Of a DNA stretch of 64,000 bases, positions 23,675 through 34,573 are shown in pieces. Both the position numbers and the translations under genes were made by a program. Each line of letters opens with the position of its first letter. Positions within the stretch are counted from its first letter, which is position 1. The DNA is from Tetrahymena thermophila SB210 (Eukaryota > Ciliophora > Oligohymenophorea > Hymenostomatida > Tetrahymenidae): NCBI RefSeq assembly GCF_000189635.1, contig NW_002476254.1, positions 124,001-188,000 on the forward strand, read 5' to 3'. The notes beneath the pieces are model-generated. The model was given only the letters and a program-made list of their open reading frames with translations. It ran no database searches and had not been told where the DNA came from.

Positions 23675-24906
23675 ATGAGCACAACACAAAACTGCATTTA
23701 ACTTGTCAAGTACCTCTTTTATCTATTTTTAATTTTCAAAAATTCTTATTTTTTTATTATAAAAAGCGAGGATTCAATATTCTCTACTAGCAAAAAGTTT
23801 ACATTATCCAGCACTGAAAGACCTATGTGCTAAATTTTAGGTAAGATTTTCTACTGTGGAGAAAAAACTAATGAATTGCTTTAAGAAGAATTAAGCTCCC
23901 TTGTTTTTTTGTCATACAAGAAAAATATGAAAGAGTTTTAGTATTTATCTACCACTATTACTACAGATAATGGCTGGGGTTGCTCATTACGTACTTCTTA
24001 AATGATGCTAGCTCAAGGCCTTAAGCGCCACCTCTACGAAAAAAGAGTATAGTCATTTATTTACAACGATAAGACTAAATTGGATTTCTAACACTTAATT
24101 ATGATGTTTGCTGAAAGTAATTCTCTTGAAAACATGGACTAGTCTCCTTTTGGTTTCCATTCTCTTTTAACTCAAGCTATAAACTTATTTTAAGTTCCTT
24201 TAAAATAACAATACACTCCAGTTTAGGGCATAAAGGCTCTCAAATAGTAATTTAAGTAATAAAAGTTAGTCAAGAGCCTTAAAATAGTAACCTCAAGTAC
24301 CGGTGTTATATTTTAAGAAGACATCCGCTAAAAGATGAAAAACTGGGAAAAAAGTCTTCTACTTATTTTGCACTTTAAATTAGGAACTGGAAAATTAAAT
24401 TAAATATATGTAGAATAAATTAAATCCTTAATGGATTTAGAGTATTTTGTAGGTGCTATTGGTGGAATAAAAAACAAAAGCTTATTCATGGTTGGATACA
24501 TGAATGATTAATTTTTATCTCTCGATCCTCATGTCTAACAGGTAAATAATTTAAAATTAATTCATACTAACAATTATACTAAATTAACTTTTATAATTAG
24601 AATGCATGCAAAGATCCATTGAACTTGAATGATGAAGAAATGTCTTCCTTCTTCCCTAAAAAGGTGAGAGCAGACTCATGTGTAAAATATGAAGGTGATT
24701 TCTCCATTTCTTTCTACATTCGTAGTGAGAAGTAGTACAATATTTTCTTACAAAAGATTAGTAATTTAAACAAATAATATTAACAATAATCTTCTGAAGA
24801 TAATAATTAACCAAATGAGTTTTTCATTGGAGTATAAGACTCTAAATTCGATATTAGTCTTAAATTTCAAGGCTCATCTTAAGAACAAGTAATAGACTTA
24901 GCATGA
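23675..24906 (+). CDS. ATG4: ATG4 cysteine protease, second copy
   Basis: Three exons, 23675-23709, 23767-24541 and 24601-24906, join in phase to give 371 aa, close to the usual ATG4 length. The catalytic segment is TTDNGWGCSLRTSQMMLAQG with Cys 84. The Asp-His pair is in SLDPHVQQ (Asp 265, His 267). The segments LILHFKLGTGKLN and EYFVGAIGGIKNKSLFMVGY fit the family fold. Unlike its upstream neighbour it has no long low-complexity tail, and its codons look better optimised (more AAG and CTT/CTC). Intron positions differ except for the one right after the DPH motif, which both copies share. The two are therefore probably old paralogues with different Atg8 preference or expression rather than a recent duplication. 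Confidence 0.92.
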
Positions 24907-26122
24907 AAGATAATTAATTATTTGGTTTAAAATGAGCACTTAAAAATAAAAACAAAAATAAAAAATCTATCTTTCTGAAATGCAATAAATTAATTTTTCA
25001 CTAAAATCACTAACAAATCGAAAGCTTTCTATTTATATACATTATATTAATTTAATAAATATCGTCAATTAATCTTTATATCACCATATCTTCCTTTTAT
25101 TTATTTTTGCTATTTTTCGTTTATATATATGTATTTTCATGCACTTCTTCAATAAAAAACTTAAATATAATTAATTATTTTTTATTTTTAATTAGTATAA
25201 GAATTGTTTATAATTTATTTACTTATTTAAAAAAGCGTTTCTTTTTCACATAAATTAAAAAATCTAAATTAAATGATTTCTGCTATTAACAATTAATTAA
25301 GGATTATCAACTATCTAAAAATTTTAATTTACTAATAAAATAGTAAATGTGTATTTGAATTTAGATAGATATAAGTAATTCTAATTAAATAAAATTCTGA
25401 ATCATTTACAAGAATCTAAAAATATATTTAATAGGAAAAAATTATGAACAAAAAAAAATTATTTTAAAAATATTTTTTTGAAAATTAAAATAACTTCAAA
25501 TTAATAATTAAATTATCGGATTACCCAAACAAAAATAAATTATTAATAAAATTTTGTTTTTTTTTATTTCATTAAAAAGTATAATACCAAAAGAATATCA
25601 AATAAATAAAAAATTTCTAAAGAAAGCTTCAAATTTGGTAAACAAATATTAATGGTGAATTTAGCGATAGAATTTTTATTGGAAGGAATTTTGTTTTAAA
25701 TATTTTTTTTATTATCATAAAAATCGATTTTATAGATCAAATTATGAATTAAAAAAGATAAATTATATTACCTAAAAATTTGGTTATAAGCATGCATCAT
25801 TTAGGTAATGTTATTTCAATAGATTATTGTAGGTTAATTCAACTTAGCTATTACATTTTTTTATAATCGATCATTTGAAATATTATAAGTAATTTTTTTA
25901 TTTAGATTAAATTATTATTGAATTAATAAAAAAAATTTTGAATACTTATAAATTTTGTTCTACCAGTTATTATCAATCAATCAATAGTTAATTAATTTAA
26001 TTCTTTAGTAGAAGACTATTGATAATTATTATATTTATTGAGCAATTTTTTGTTGCATTACAACAACTTGACTAATTAATTAATTTAATTAATTATAAAT
26101 TTTGTGTCAAATAATTAAAAGT
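24907..26122. other. A+T-rich spacer
   Basis: About 1.2 kb between the second ATG4 and the EF-hand kinase. It is mostly A/T runs with short TAAT and TTAA patches (for example 26072-26096). I see no gene or structured element. Confidence 0.5.
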
Positions 26123-28119
26123 ATGAATAAAATACATATTGAAGGAGACTATTAATGGGAAAATAGAAAATTTATCGGGGAAGGCTCCTTCGGTAAAGTT
26201 TATAGAGCAACAAATACTAAAACTAAATAAGATGTAGCAGTAAAGGTACTTGATATGAAAAATTTTAAATAATAAGACATGATCGCATCTCTCAAAAATG
26301 AGATTTAGATAATGAAGCAATTAAAATCTCCAAATATAGTTAGACTACTAGATTGTTCTGGTAATACAAAAGAAACTTTCATATTTATGGAATATTGTGA
26401 GGGAGGAGATCTTAAGCATTATATTGAAAAGAAAGGTGGAAAGCTAAAAGAAAAGTAAGCCATCGATATACTTAAATAATTTATGAATGGTTTTAAAGAA
26501 ATGCATGAAAAAGGATATATTCACAGAGATATAAAACCTCAAAATATTCTTTTAAGTAGGGAGACTTTTAAGATAGCTGATTTTGGCTTTGCAACAAAAG
26601 TTGATCCAAGAGGAAAATAATTTATGAAAGAATATGTTGGCACACCTCTATATATGGCTCCGTAGCTTTTAGAAAACATGCCTTATACAGCTAAGAGCGA
26701 TGTTTGGTCTATTGGAATGACTTTTTACGAGATTATATTTGGAAAGACGTATATATATTTACTAATTTTAATTAGTTTAAACATATTCACCAAATTTAAT
26801 AATTTCTGAAATAAATTTTTAGTACTAAACAACTAAAATAAATATAAAAAACAGTCCATGGCCTGCAAGAGATTTGTATTCATTCCTCAGAAACATTAAA
26901 ACTACTCCTTTAAGATTCCCTTATGATAAACCCATAGGAAAAGACACAAAGGACTTTATATCAAGATGCTTAGTTATTGATGAAAATAAGAGAATGAGCT
27001 GGGATGAAGTAATTTTAAATTTCAAATCATTACTTTTATTATTTTCTCCAAATTTAATTAAAAAATCAATCTATATAAAAAATATACAGTAAAACAAGTT
27101 TACAGTAGTTAAAGTATATAAAAGTAAATTTTCTATTTTCAATCCTTTCTTATTAAAAATACCTATTAAGAAAACACAAAAAACGATTTTAGTTTTATTA
27201 TTTACTATAAGAGTTCCTTTTTCTAACAAAATATGTTAATTAAAAGATATTCAAGCATCCGATACTTGTAGGTGGAGGTGGAGAAATACAAAATCCTTAG
27301 GTGAAAATCGATGAAAAGACAAAAAAAATTCTAAGGTCTATGCAAGAAATTGTTTAATCTCACAACTTAAATGTTAATCATATATTTGACAAATTTGATA
27401 AAGATAAAGGAGGCAGCTTGGATGAACAAGAATTCTTCTAATTCATAGTAAGCATAGATCCAAGAATAACTTCTTTTGAATCTAAGGCTATTTTTAGGGT
27501 TGTTGATACTTCAAATGATAAAAAAATTTCTCTTTAAGAATTTGCATCTATTTTCTGTTAATATGATTTCGCAGATATAGATGATCCTGCTTAAATATTG
27601 ATTACTGATTTAAAAGAAATTATAAAAGCTAATTAACTCAATCTTAAAGAAATATTTTCAAACTTTGATAAAGATAAATTAGGTACTCTCGATAAGCAAG
27701 AATTTGAGAAACTTATACGTGTTGTTGCTCCTGCCCTAAAAGATCATGAAATTTAGAAATGCTTTGAAAAGTTTGATAAAGATAAAGATAACTAAGTATC
27801 ATTTGATGAATTTAAAAATGCACTCACGTATGGAATCTAAGATTAAGAAAATCAGTATAATTTTTTTAAGGAAAAAGCAAAGAGACTTATTGGTGAATTA
27901 AGAAGAATAATAAAAGAAAACAATATTGACATCAAAGTAATTTTCCGTAATTTTGATTAAACAAAGGACTCTTATCTAGATATTAACGAGTTCAAAAAAT
28001 TCATCAAAATCATTGACAAATACATTTATGAAGATGAATACAATTATATATTTAAATTATTTGACACTGATAATGATGATAAAATCTCATTCTAAGAATT
28101 CTCTAAATTTTTTGTATGA
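26123..28119 (+). CDS. ULK/Atg1-like Ser/Thr kinase with C-terminal EF-hands
   Basis: Exons 26123-26748, 26855-27008 and 27247-28119 give 550 aa. The kinase domain fills residues 8 to about 270. It has a glycine loop ([11 protein letters not shown]), the ATP-site Lys in VAVKVLD, catalytic [16 protein letters not shown], and [16 protein letters not shown] and the MAPQ-Ser-Asp-x-Trp-Ser-Ile-Gly pattern point to the ULK/Atg1 branch. After VGGGGE come about six EF-hand-like loops: [65 protein letters not shown] and [13 protein letters not shown]. Most keep Asp at position 1 and Glu at 12. CDPKs carry four, so this is a different kinase-EF fusion. Splice points were fixed by kinase continuity (GKT-PWPARD, WDE-IFKHP). 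Calcium control is inferred from the domains; a role in autophagy is not shown. Confidence 0.88.
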
Positions 28120-28665
28120 ACAAACTATTTAATCTTGGTCTACTCAGTAATATCTCTTTATATTTCTTCCTTGCCCTCTTTAAAACTATATTTAATTATT
28201 CACTAGTTCAAATTAATAAAAAATGAGTAAAGTTGACTTTCCAATAAAAAAAAGAAAATAATTTATTAAAACTCATATTGCTTGTTATACATAATCTATA
28301 TTTTAAAATTTATGCTCTTATTAATTAAATGATATTTTCTAAAATACTCCAAAATTAAATATATTTTTATTAGATTAATTTATCAATTCACTATTAATTT
28401 ATTTAATCTTTCTTTAGTCAAATGTTATCAAATTTAATAATAAATCCATTCTGAAATTTTATAAAAAGTATAAGATTTGACAATTGTGAGTGTGGTATGA
28501 TTATTCTATTTAAATTTATCTTCATAATTTTTTAAGATCTTTTAAAGAAAATTGAATACAACAAAATCTTTTTTGTCTGAATCAGATTTTGTGATAGATC
28601 ATAAAAGACTTATCAAAAAGATCTTAAAAAATAATTAAAGTTAGTAAAAATAAAATTCAAAAATC
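28120..28665. other. A+T-rich spacer
   Basis: This lies between the EF-hand kinase and the muramidase homologue. Near 28530-28640 there are partly complementary segments (GATCTTTTAAAG and CTTATCAAAAAGATCTTAAAAAA) that could pair, but this is weak in such A+T-rich DNA. No gene seen. Confidence 0.45.
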
Positions 28666-30131
28666 ATGAAGTAACAATCATTTTTTGTTGTCATTTTGAT
28701 GCTTTTAGCGTCTTAAATACAAGCAAATTTGTAGTATAATTCTACAAATTATGATGTTTAAACATAGGAATTGCTTACTTAAATTTCAGGAAAAAGAATA
28801 GGAATCTTAACAAATCCTTCTTGCATAGATAGCTCTAGAGAACTATTATTTGATGTGCTTTTCAAAAACTAGAATATTTATAACTTCACATTAGAAGTAA
28901 ATTAGCATCTCGATTAAAATAAATACCTAAATTACTTATAAAAAAATCTTACATTTCATTTTATTTTTTAGTTTGATTTGAGTATTTTAAACAAAATTAT
29001 TTTTAATAGTATGCTCTTGCTCCTGAACATGGTATTAGAGGAGACTAAGATGCTGGTGCTTTAGTTTATGATTATGTTGATCCACAAACAAATATTACTG
29101 TCTATAGCTTATATGGAACACGTAAATAACCAACAGCTGAAATGTTGTAAAAAGTAGATACAATTGTTCACTGTATAGTTGATGTTGGCACACGTTTCTT
29201 TACCTATATTTGGACTATGAGTTATGCACAAGAAGCTGTTGGAGATTATAATTTCAATTTAACATAAAACACTTAATTGAAAAATAATTTCTAACTTAAT
29301 AATTTATAGAGAAAGCTTTCATCCAACTTTAAAGAGATATAAAATAATGATTATAAAAAAGAGATAAGTTTTATTGTAGTTGATCGTCCTAACGTTCTTG
29401 GAGGTGAATAGATATAAGGATGCCCCCTTGAGATAGAATCTGGTTACATAGGTCGTTTATTCAATTAAAATTTTACTATACCTACTCGATATGCTATGAC
29501 TACTGGTGAGTTAGCAACATTATTTAATGAGGAATACTTACCACACAAAATCAATGATTTCAAAGTCATAAAAATTCTAAATTATTACAGAAATTCAGCA
29601 TTTCCTAATGCTTCATTATGGATAAATCCTTCTCCCAACATGAAAACTTATTAAACTGCATACGTTTATCCAGGTACAGGAGTTTTTGAATAAACAAACC
29701 TTAGCGAAGGAAGAGGAACTAATAATCCTTTCTAAACGATTGGAGCTCCATTTGTGAATGGAACTTTAATAAGTCAAATCCTAACTTACGATAATACTGT
29801 TAACTAATATGCATAATTTACTCCTGTTACGTTTATTCCTACTGCTAGTAAATGGGTAAATGAAACCTGTTCTGGTATTTAAATAACAGTTATTGACAAG
29901 GAAAGATATGATTCTGTTTTTGTTGGAACAAGAATAATGCAAGTTTTACTCCAATAATACCCTGAAAATATGACTCTCACAAAAAAAGGTAGTTGCTAAG
30001 AGTTTGGAACTATAAACTTTTACAATCAAATAACTAACAAAAGTATCACAGTAAAAGATATATTGGATTCTTGCTCAAATAACCTCAAAGAGTGGGAAAA
30101 AATTAGAGAAAAATATTTGATTTACAATTGA
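28666..30131 (+). CDS. Secreted DUF1343/NamZ-type exo-muramidase homologue
   Basis: Exons 28666-28896 and 29010-30131 give 450 aa. The start MKQQSFFVVILMLLASQIQA is a clear signal peptide. The rest follows the DUF1343 family, whose bacterial member NamZ removes terminal N-acetylmuramic acid from peptidoglycan fragments. Seen in order: ISGKRIGILTNPS, YALAPEHGIRGDQDAGA, VYSLYGTRKQPTAEML, VDVGTRFFTYIWTMSYA, VVDRPNVLGGEQIQGCPLE, and YPGTGVFEQTNLSEGRGTNN with PFQTIGAPF. The PEHGxRG and NLSEGRGT boxes are intact. The usual DIQDVG box reads IVDVG, so one conserved Gln is missing. An extra charged, Asn-rich loop sits after residue 150. In a bacterivorous ciliate a secreted or phagosomal enzyme that digests bacterial wall is a reasonable inference. 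The family is mainly bacterial, which suggests old horizontal transfer followed by intron gain. Confidence 0.88.
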
Positions 30132-30749
30132 AAAACTCTGGAAAATTTATAAAAATATTTAATCATAAAATAATTTTTGGTAAAATATAATAAATTATAT
30201 ATCTAAAACATATTTATATTTATAAAATACTTTTTAAATAATAGCTCTAAGTTTATTTCTATTCTTAAAAAAATTTCATTTTATATTTCATACTTTTTCA
30301 GTTATATTATGCATCTAAGAAAAAGATAAAAATATAAAAATTTTAAATAGTTATTGAAAGTGTAAAATATTAAAAATAACTTAAAAAGTATTTTAAAAAA
30401 AATTAAATCAATTAAAATTATCAAATTATTTAATATTCAATTTAAATAAATCTAATAAAATGCTTAAATTATGGTTAAAATCATAAGATTAAATAAATAT
30501 TATCATCGATTAATATTCTATTCAAAATTATTCTCTATTTTGTTTGTGTGAAAACCTATAAAACTAAAAAAATATTCAAATGGAAAATTAAAAATCAAAA
30601 TGATTTAATATTTTAATAGATAAAATTATTTAAGCTAAAATAAAATTTAATTTGGAATACTACTTGGCAGATAAACAAATAAAAATTAATTATATATTTA
30701 GAATTTATTAAATCTCTTTATAATTATATAAAATTTAATAAATATTTTA
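30132..30749. other. A+T-rich spacer between convergent genes
   Basis: Contains only A/T-rich runs. It should hold the 3' UTRs of the muramidase homologue (+) and the NSUN5 gene (-). No gene seen. Confidence 0.5.
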
Positions 30750-32153
30750 TCACTTTTTTTAGAATAAAGCTACAAAAAATCCATCTGATTTATCCTCAAA
30801 AGGATTGAAACGTATGCATTTATTACCATCTGGAAGGTTTTTTGTTTTAAAACCTCTAGTTTTCCATTAAGGACAAGCTTCAACTAATTAAAATGATTTA
30901 TTCTCTTGCAAAAATTTAAAAACAACATCTTCGTTTTCTTGTTAATGTATGGAGCATGTTGAATAAGAAAAAGCTTTAATACTTGGAAAAGTTGCTAATT
31001 TATTCAAAATTTTTAATTAAAATTATCCTAAACCAACTATTCTTTGTTTCATTTTGTTATCATATGATTCAAAAATTTGTTATGTTCTTTCCATAAAAGA
31101 TTTTTTAGTTTATTAATTTTAAAGATTTTCTTCTTCAAGCTAAATCTAGTCTTCATCAAAATAAATATGGTTAAGCATACCTGTACCAGAGCATGAAGGA
31201 TCAGCAACAAAATATTCTACATTTGGATATTATGTAACATCTACACTTAAAAAATCCTCATTTAGGCATGAAATAACTTATTCAAATCCATACTTTTACA
31301 CTCTCTCTTTTAATAGTTCAAAACGTTATTGATTCTTTTCAAATGCAAATACTTTGCCTCTACCTTTAATATACTCAGCGGCTTGCATGGTTTTATTTCC
31401 AGGTGCTGAGCAGCAGTCAATTATATCAAAAGATTTTGAAGGTCTAGAAGCTTCAGATAAAGATTCATTTGATTATGAATCAATGATATTTTTAAAAAGA
31501 AGATAGACTGGCATAGCTGATGATTTACTTTAAATAACAATATCTGTAGAATCTAAAACTGAAGAATCTTTGCTAATTACTGCTTAATAATCATTGTAAT
31601 TTATAGTATACAAATTTTCAATAATATCATCTGGTTATGCTTTTTATATCATTTAATTTTACAACCTAATGTCTTCAATTTACATTTTATCCTCACTACT
31701 TTTCTTTTTTGAAACTTGCTTTTCCTTTGTTTATTTATTTTGAGTTGAATCCTTAGATATCCATCTAACATGAACATCTTATTTTATCAAATTAGAATTA
31801 TTATCAGCATTTTAGTCAATGTTTAATTAACTAGCAATAAAATCTTTATTTTCGGTAATTATTTTTTTGAGTTAGCCTCCACCTTCGATTTTTTTCTTTT
31901 TGCTATAAAACTATTCAATGACTAAGACGCAAAATAATTACATATTTCCGATTATATTTTTTTTTTCCTTTTGATTAATTAATGATCCGATTTCTACAAT
32001 TTTATCATAGTTTTTTACTGCCTTTATTAGGATTCCATAAGCTTCTTTTAGTTTAGAATCACCTTTAAATTCTCTAAATAAAACTGTTTTAAAATTGCCT
32101 TTATCAACTGCTATTTATTTAAGAACTTTTGAGTAAGAAATATATTTGTTCAT
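30750..32153 (-). CDS. NSUN5: NSUN5/Rcm1-type rRNA cytosine-C5 methyltransferase
   Basis: A single exon from the ATG at 32153 to the TGA at 30750-30752 gives 467 aa, close to human NSUN5 (429) and yeast Rcm1 (490). The fold is a Rossmann methyltransferase: CCSAPGNKT (SAM site, near residue 246), EKNQQRFELLKERV, then DPSCSGTGML with Cys 321, and YSTCSIHQQENE with Cys 400. RNA m5C enzymes use two cysteines in these motifs, one for nucleophilic attack and one for release. The DPSCSG form (rather than DPPCSG) and the N-terminal VLFREF-containing region are typical of NSUN5, which methylates one cytosine of large-subunit rRNA. It probably acts in the nucleolus. The start is the first ATG of the open frame. 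Confidence 0.92.
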
Positions 32154-32709
32154 TTCCAAAGTAGTTAATTATCTATCTATCTATCTTTTATATCTTAGTT
32201 AATTATAATTTTTTTAAAGTTATTTAGATTTATCTCGCTTATTTGTGGATATAATTTTTTGATTAAATATGCTTAGAGTTCAAATATTGTAGAATATATA
32301 AAAAAGTAGAGATAATTCTAACATGATGATGTATTGGATGAAAATCTTAAAATAATTATTCAAAAATTTCCTCCTAAAAACGTTATTTAATTTTATATTT
32401 ATTCTTTTTAATTATAATAAAATATTCATTTTAATATAGTAATATTTTATATTTTGAAGGATTATCTGAAATTTAAGCAAACATAAAAAAAAATTAGATA
32501 TAATCTTAGACAGTTAAAAAGGGTACAATTAACTTTAAAGAGAGATAAAATAACTAAAAATGATAATTAAATTATAAATAATATAATTTTATATAATATT
32601 AATATAGATTAAATTGTTAAGGAAAATAAATATTTTTTGATTTGCTTCTTAAGAGTAATGTGGAATAGTTGCTTCTTCTTGATTAAAGAAATATTATAAT
32701 TAAATTTTA
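32154..32709. other. A+T-rich spacer with a short ATCT repeat
   Basis: This lies between two minus-strand genes. It holds four ATCT units (32171-32186) just upstream of the NSUN5 start and otherwise A/T-rich sequence. No coding frame is seen. Confidence 0.5.
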
Positions 32710-34573
32710 TCAACTTTTGAAGTCTACTTATTCTCCCATCATAATCCTACTGAATTCTGCTAGTGAAATATTTCCATCATTTGCTGGATTAACTTCTCTT
32801 ACCATTTGTCTTATTTCTTCTTCTGGTATATCACGTCCATTTCTTAATAAAATCTCTCTTAAATCTGCTATTGATATATAGTTTGTATTTGAAGGATCAA
32901 AATACTTAAAAATTGACCAAATTTTTTCTTACTTAAGGTAGCTTACAATATCTAATGTTGCAGCTAAGAATTCACTATATTTAATTGTTAAATCTTTATT
33001 ATCTTAAGATGAAATTTTTCTGATTATCTATTCTATTTCCTATTTGGACGAAGTGTAACCAGCATTATTCATTACTTCTTTTAATTCATCAACTCTGATT
33101 AAACCTGTTTAATCTTTGTCTATTTTTTTAAACTAAACTTTAAGTGATTCTATTTCTCTTTCGTTCAATTAATTAACTATAACTCTTATAACTTCTTTTT
33201 TAAATTTGCTGGTTGAAGAGAAGTTTTTTAATAGATTAACTATTTTTGGGTCTACAGTGTCATTGGGGTTACTTGGTCCTGTAGTATTAATTCCATTTGT
33301 ATTTAATTATGCAGGACTAATAACATTAATACTGTTATTAGATTTGATTGTTGAATTATTTTTCTAATATTTTTTAATCCAAGGATGCTACAATACTTAA
33401 GCAGCAGTATACCTCTTCTTACTATTGACTACTAATAATTTAGATACTAAATCTTTTGCTAGCTGAGATACATTAGCCCATTCAAATCCTTTCAATATAA
33501 TAAAAAAAATAAATTATAGCATTTGAAATTTGAATACACAGTTACTGTATAGAATATTTTTTAAGGTTAAAGAAAAATAAAATTTGATAATGAAGTATTT
33601 TTATTTGGCAAGAAGCATAATTTATTTTTATAAAAAGTTAACAAAAGTATCTTTTGACTGAATGAAAAAGGATTTAATTTGAAAATTCATAATTAATTAA
33701 TTTATGTATTAGCTTTGGAAGAAGGAATTTTGTTTTTATGCAAAATTTTTATAACATTTCAATTAAAAATATTAGAAATAAGCATTAAAATATGAATTTA
33801 TTACCATCCATTGTATAACTTCCAGATTTTATTTTTTTAAAAATTTCGTTCTTGTTATTACCAAAGAAGGGTGGGTAGCCAACCAATAAAATATAGAGAA
33901 TTACTCCAGCACTCCAATTATCACATGTTTTATCGTATTTGCCATCGAGAACATTTGGAGAAACATATATTGGTGTTCCAACCATTGTGCTTAAATTAGA
34001 ATTATCATCAAATTTAGTAGATAAACCAAAATCAATAAGCTTTATTTCAGAGTCAGGATATTTGTTTGAGAAAAGAATATTTTCTGGTTTAATATCTCTA
34101 TGAACAACTCCTCTACTATGCATGTGGTTTATAGCAGAAAATATCTTTTCCATAATTATTGAAGCTTCTTTTTCACTAAAAACTTTTTTTTTAGTAATTC
34201 TTTCCAAAAGCTCTCCTCCTGCACAATACTCCATACAAATATAAAAAAACATTTCATCTTAATAAACTTCATAAAACTTAATGATGTTAGGATGATCTAA
34301 ATTTTTCATCATATCTAGCTCTCTTAATAGAAGATATTACTTTTACTTTAGCATACTTTTATCAATAATTTTAATTGCTATATTTTTATCATTTATAGAA
34401 TTTTTTAAGCATGCTAATTTCACAGTACCAAAAGCTCCTTTTCCAATAACACTTTAAAATTCATAAACACTACGGATATTAGTAGTTGAAGCTACCTATT
34501 CAAGTCTTTTCTTCTCTAATATTGTTAATTTTTAATCATCTACCTAAGTCGAATGCGATTTTACACAGCCCAT
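32710..34573 (-). CDS. Calcium-dependent protein kinase (CDPK), copy A
   Basis: Two exons, 33805-34573 and 32710-33488, give 515 aa, a normal CDPK length. The start MGCVKS fits N-myristoylation at Gly2 and palmitoylation at Cys3. The kinase has GKGAFGTVK, IAIKIID, MEYCAGGELLERI, VVHRDIKPENIL, DFGLSTK and GTPIYVSPNVL, and ends with QHPWIKKY. A junction helix (the region around KKEVIRVIVNQLNEREIES) precedes four EF-hand positions. EF1 (IDKDQTGLIRVDE) looks functional and EF4 (NPANDGNISLAE) begins with Asn instead of Asp. EF2 (around SSQDNKDLTIKYSE) and EF3 (DPSNTNYISIAD) are degenerate. An Asn/Ser-rich insert lies between kinase and EF-hands. The single intron sits at the same codon (after MDG/MEG) as in the other two CDPKs here, which shows common descent. 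Confidence 0.93.

Noticed and set aside
26093..26320. Minus-strand ORF of 75 codons
   Set aside because: It is antisense to the glycine-loop exon of the EF-hand kinase, which is clearly coding on the plus strand.
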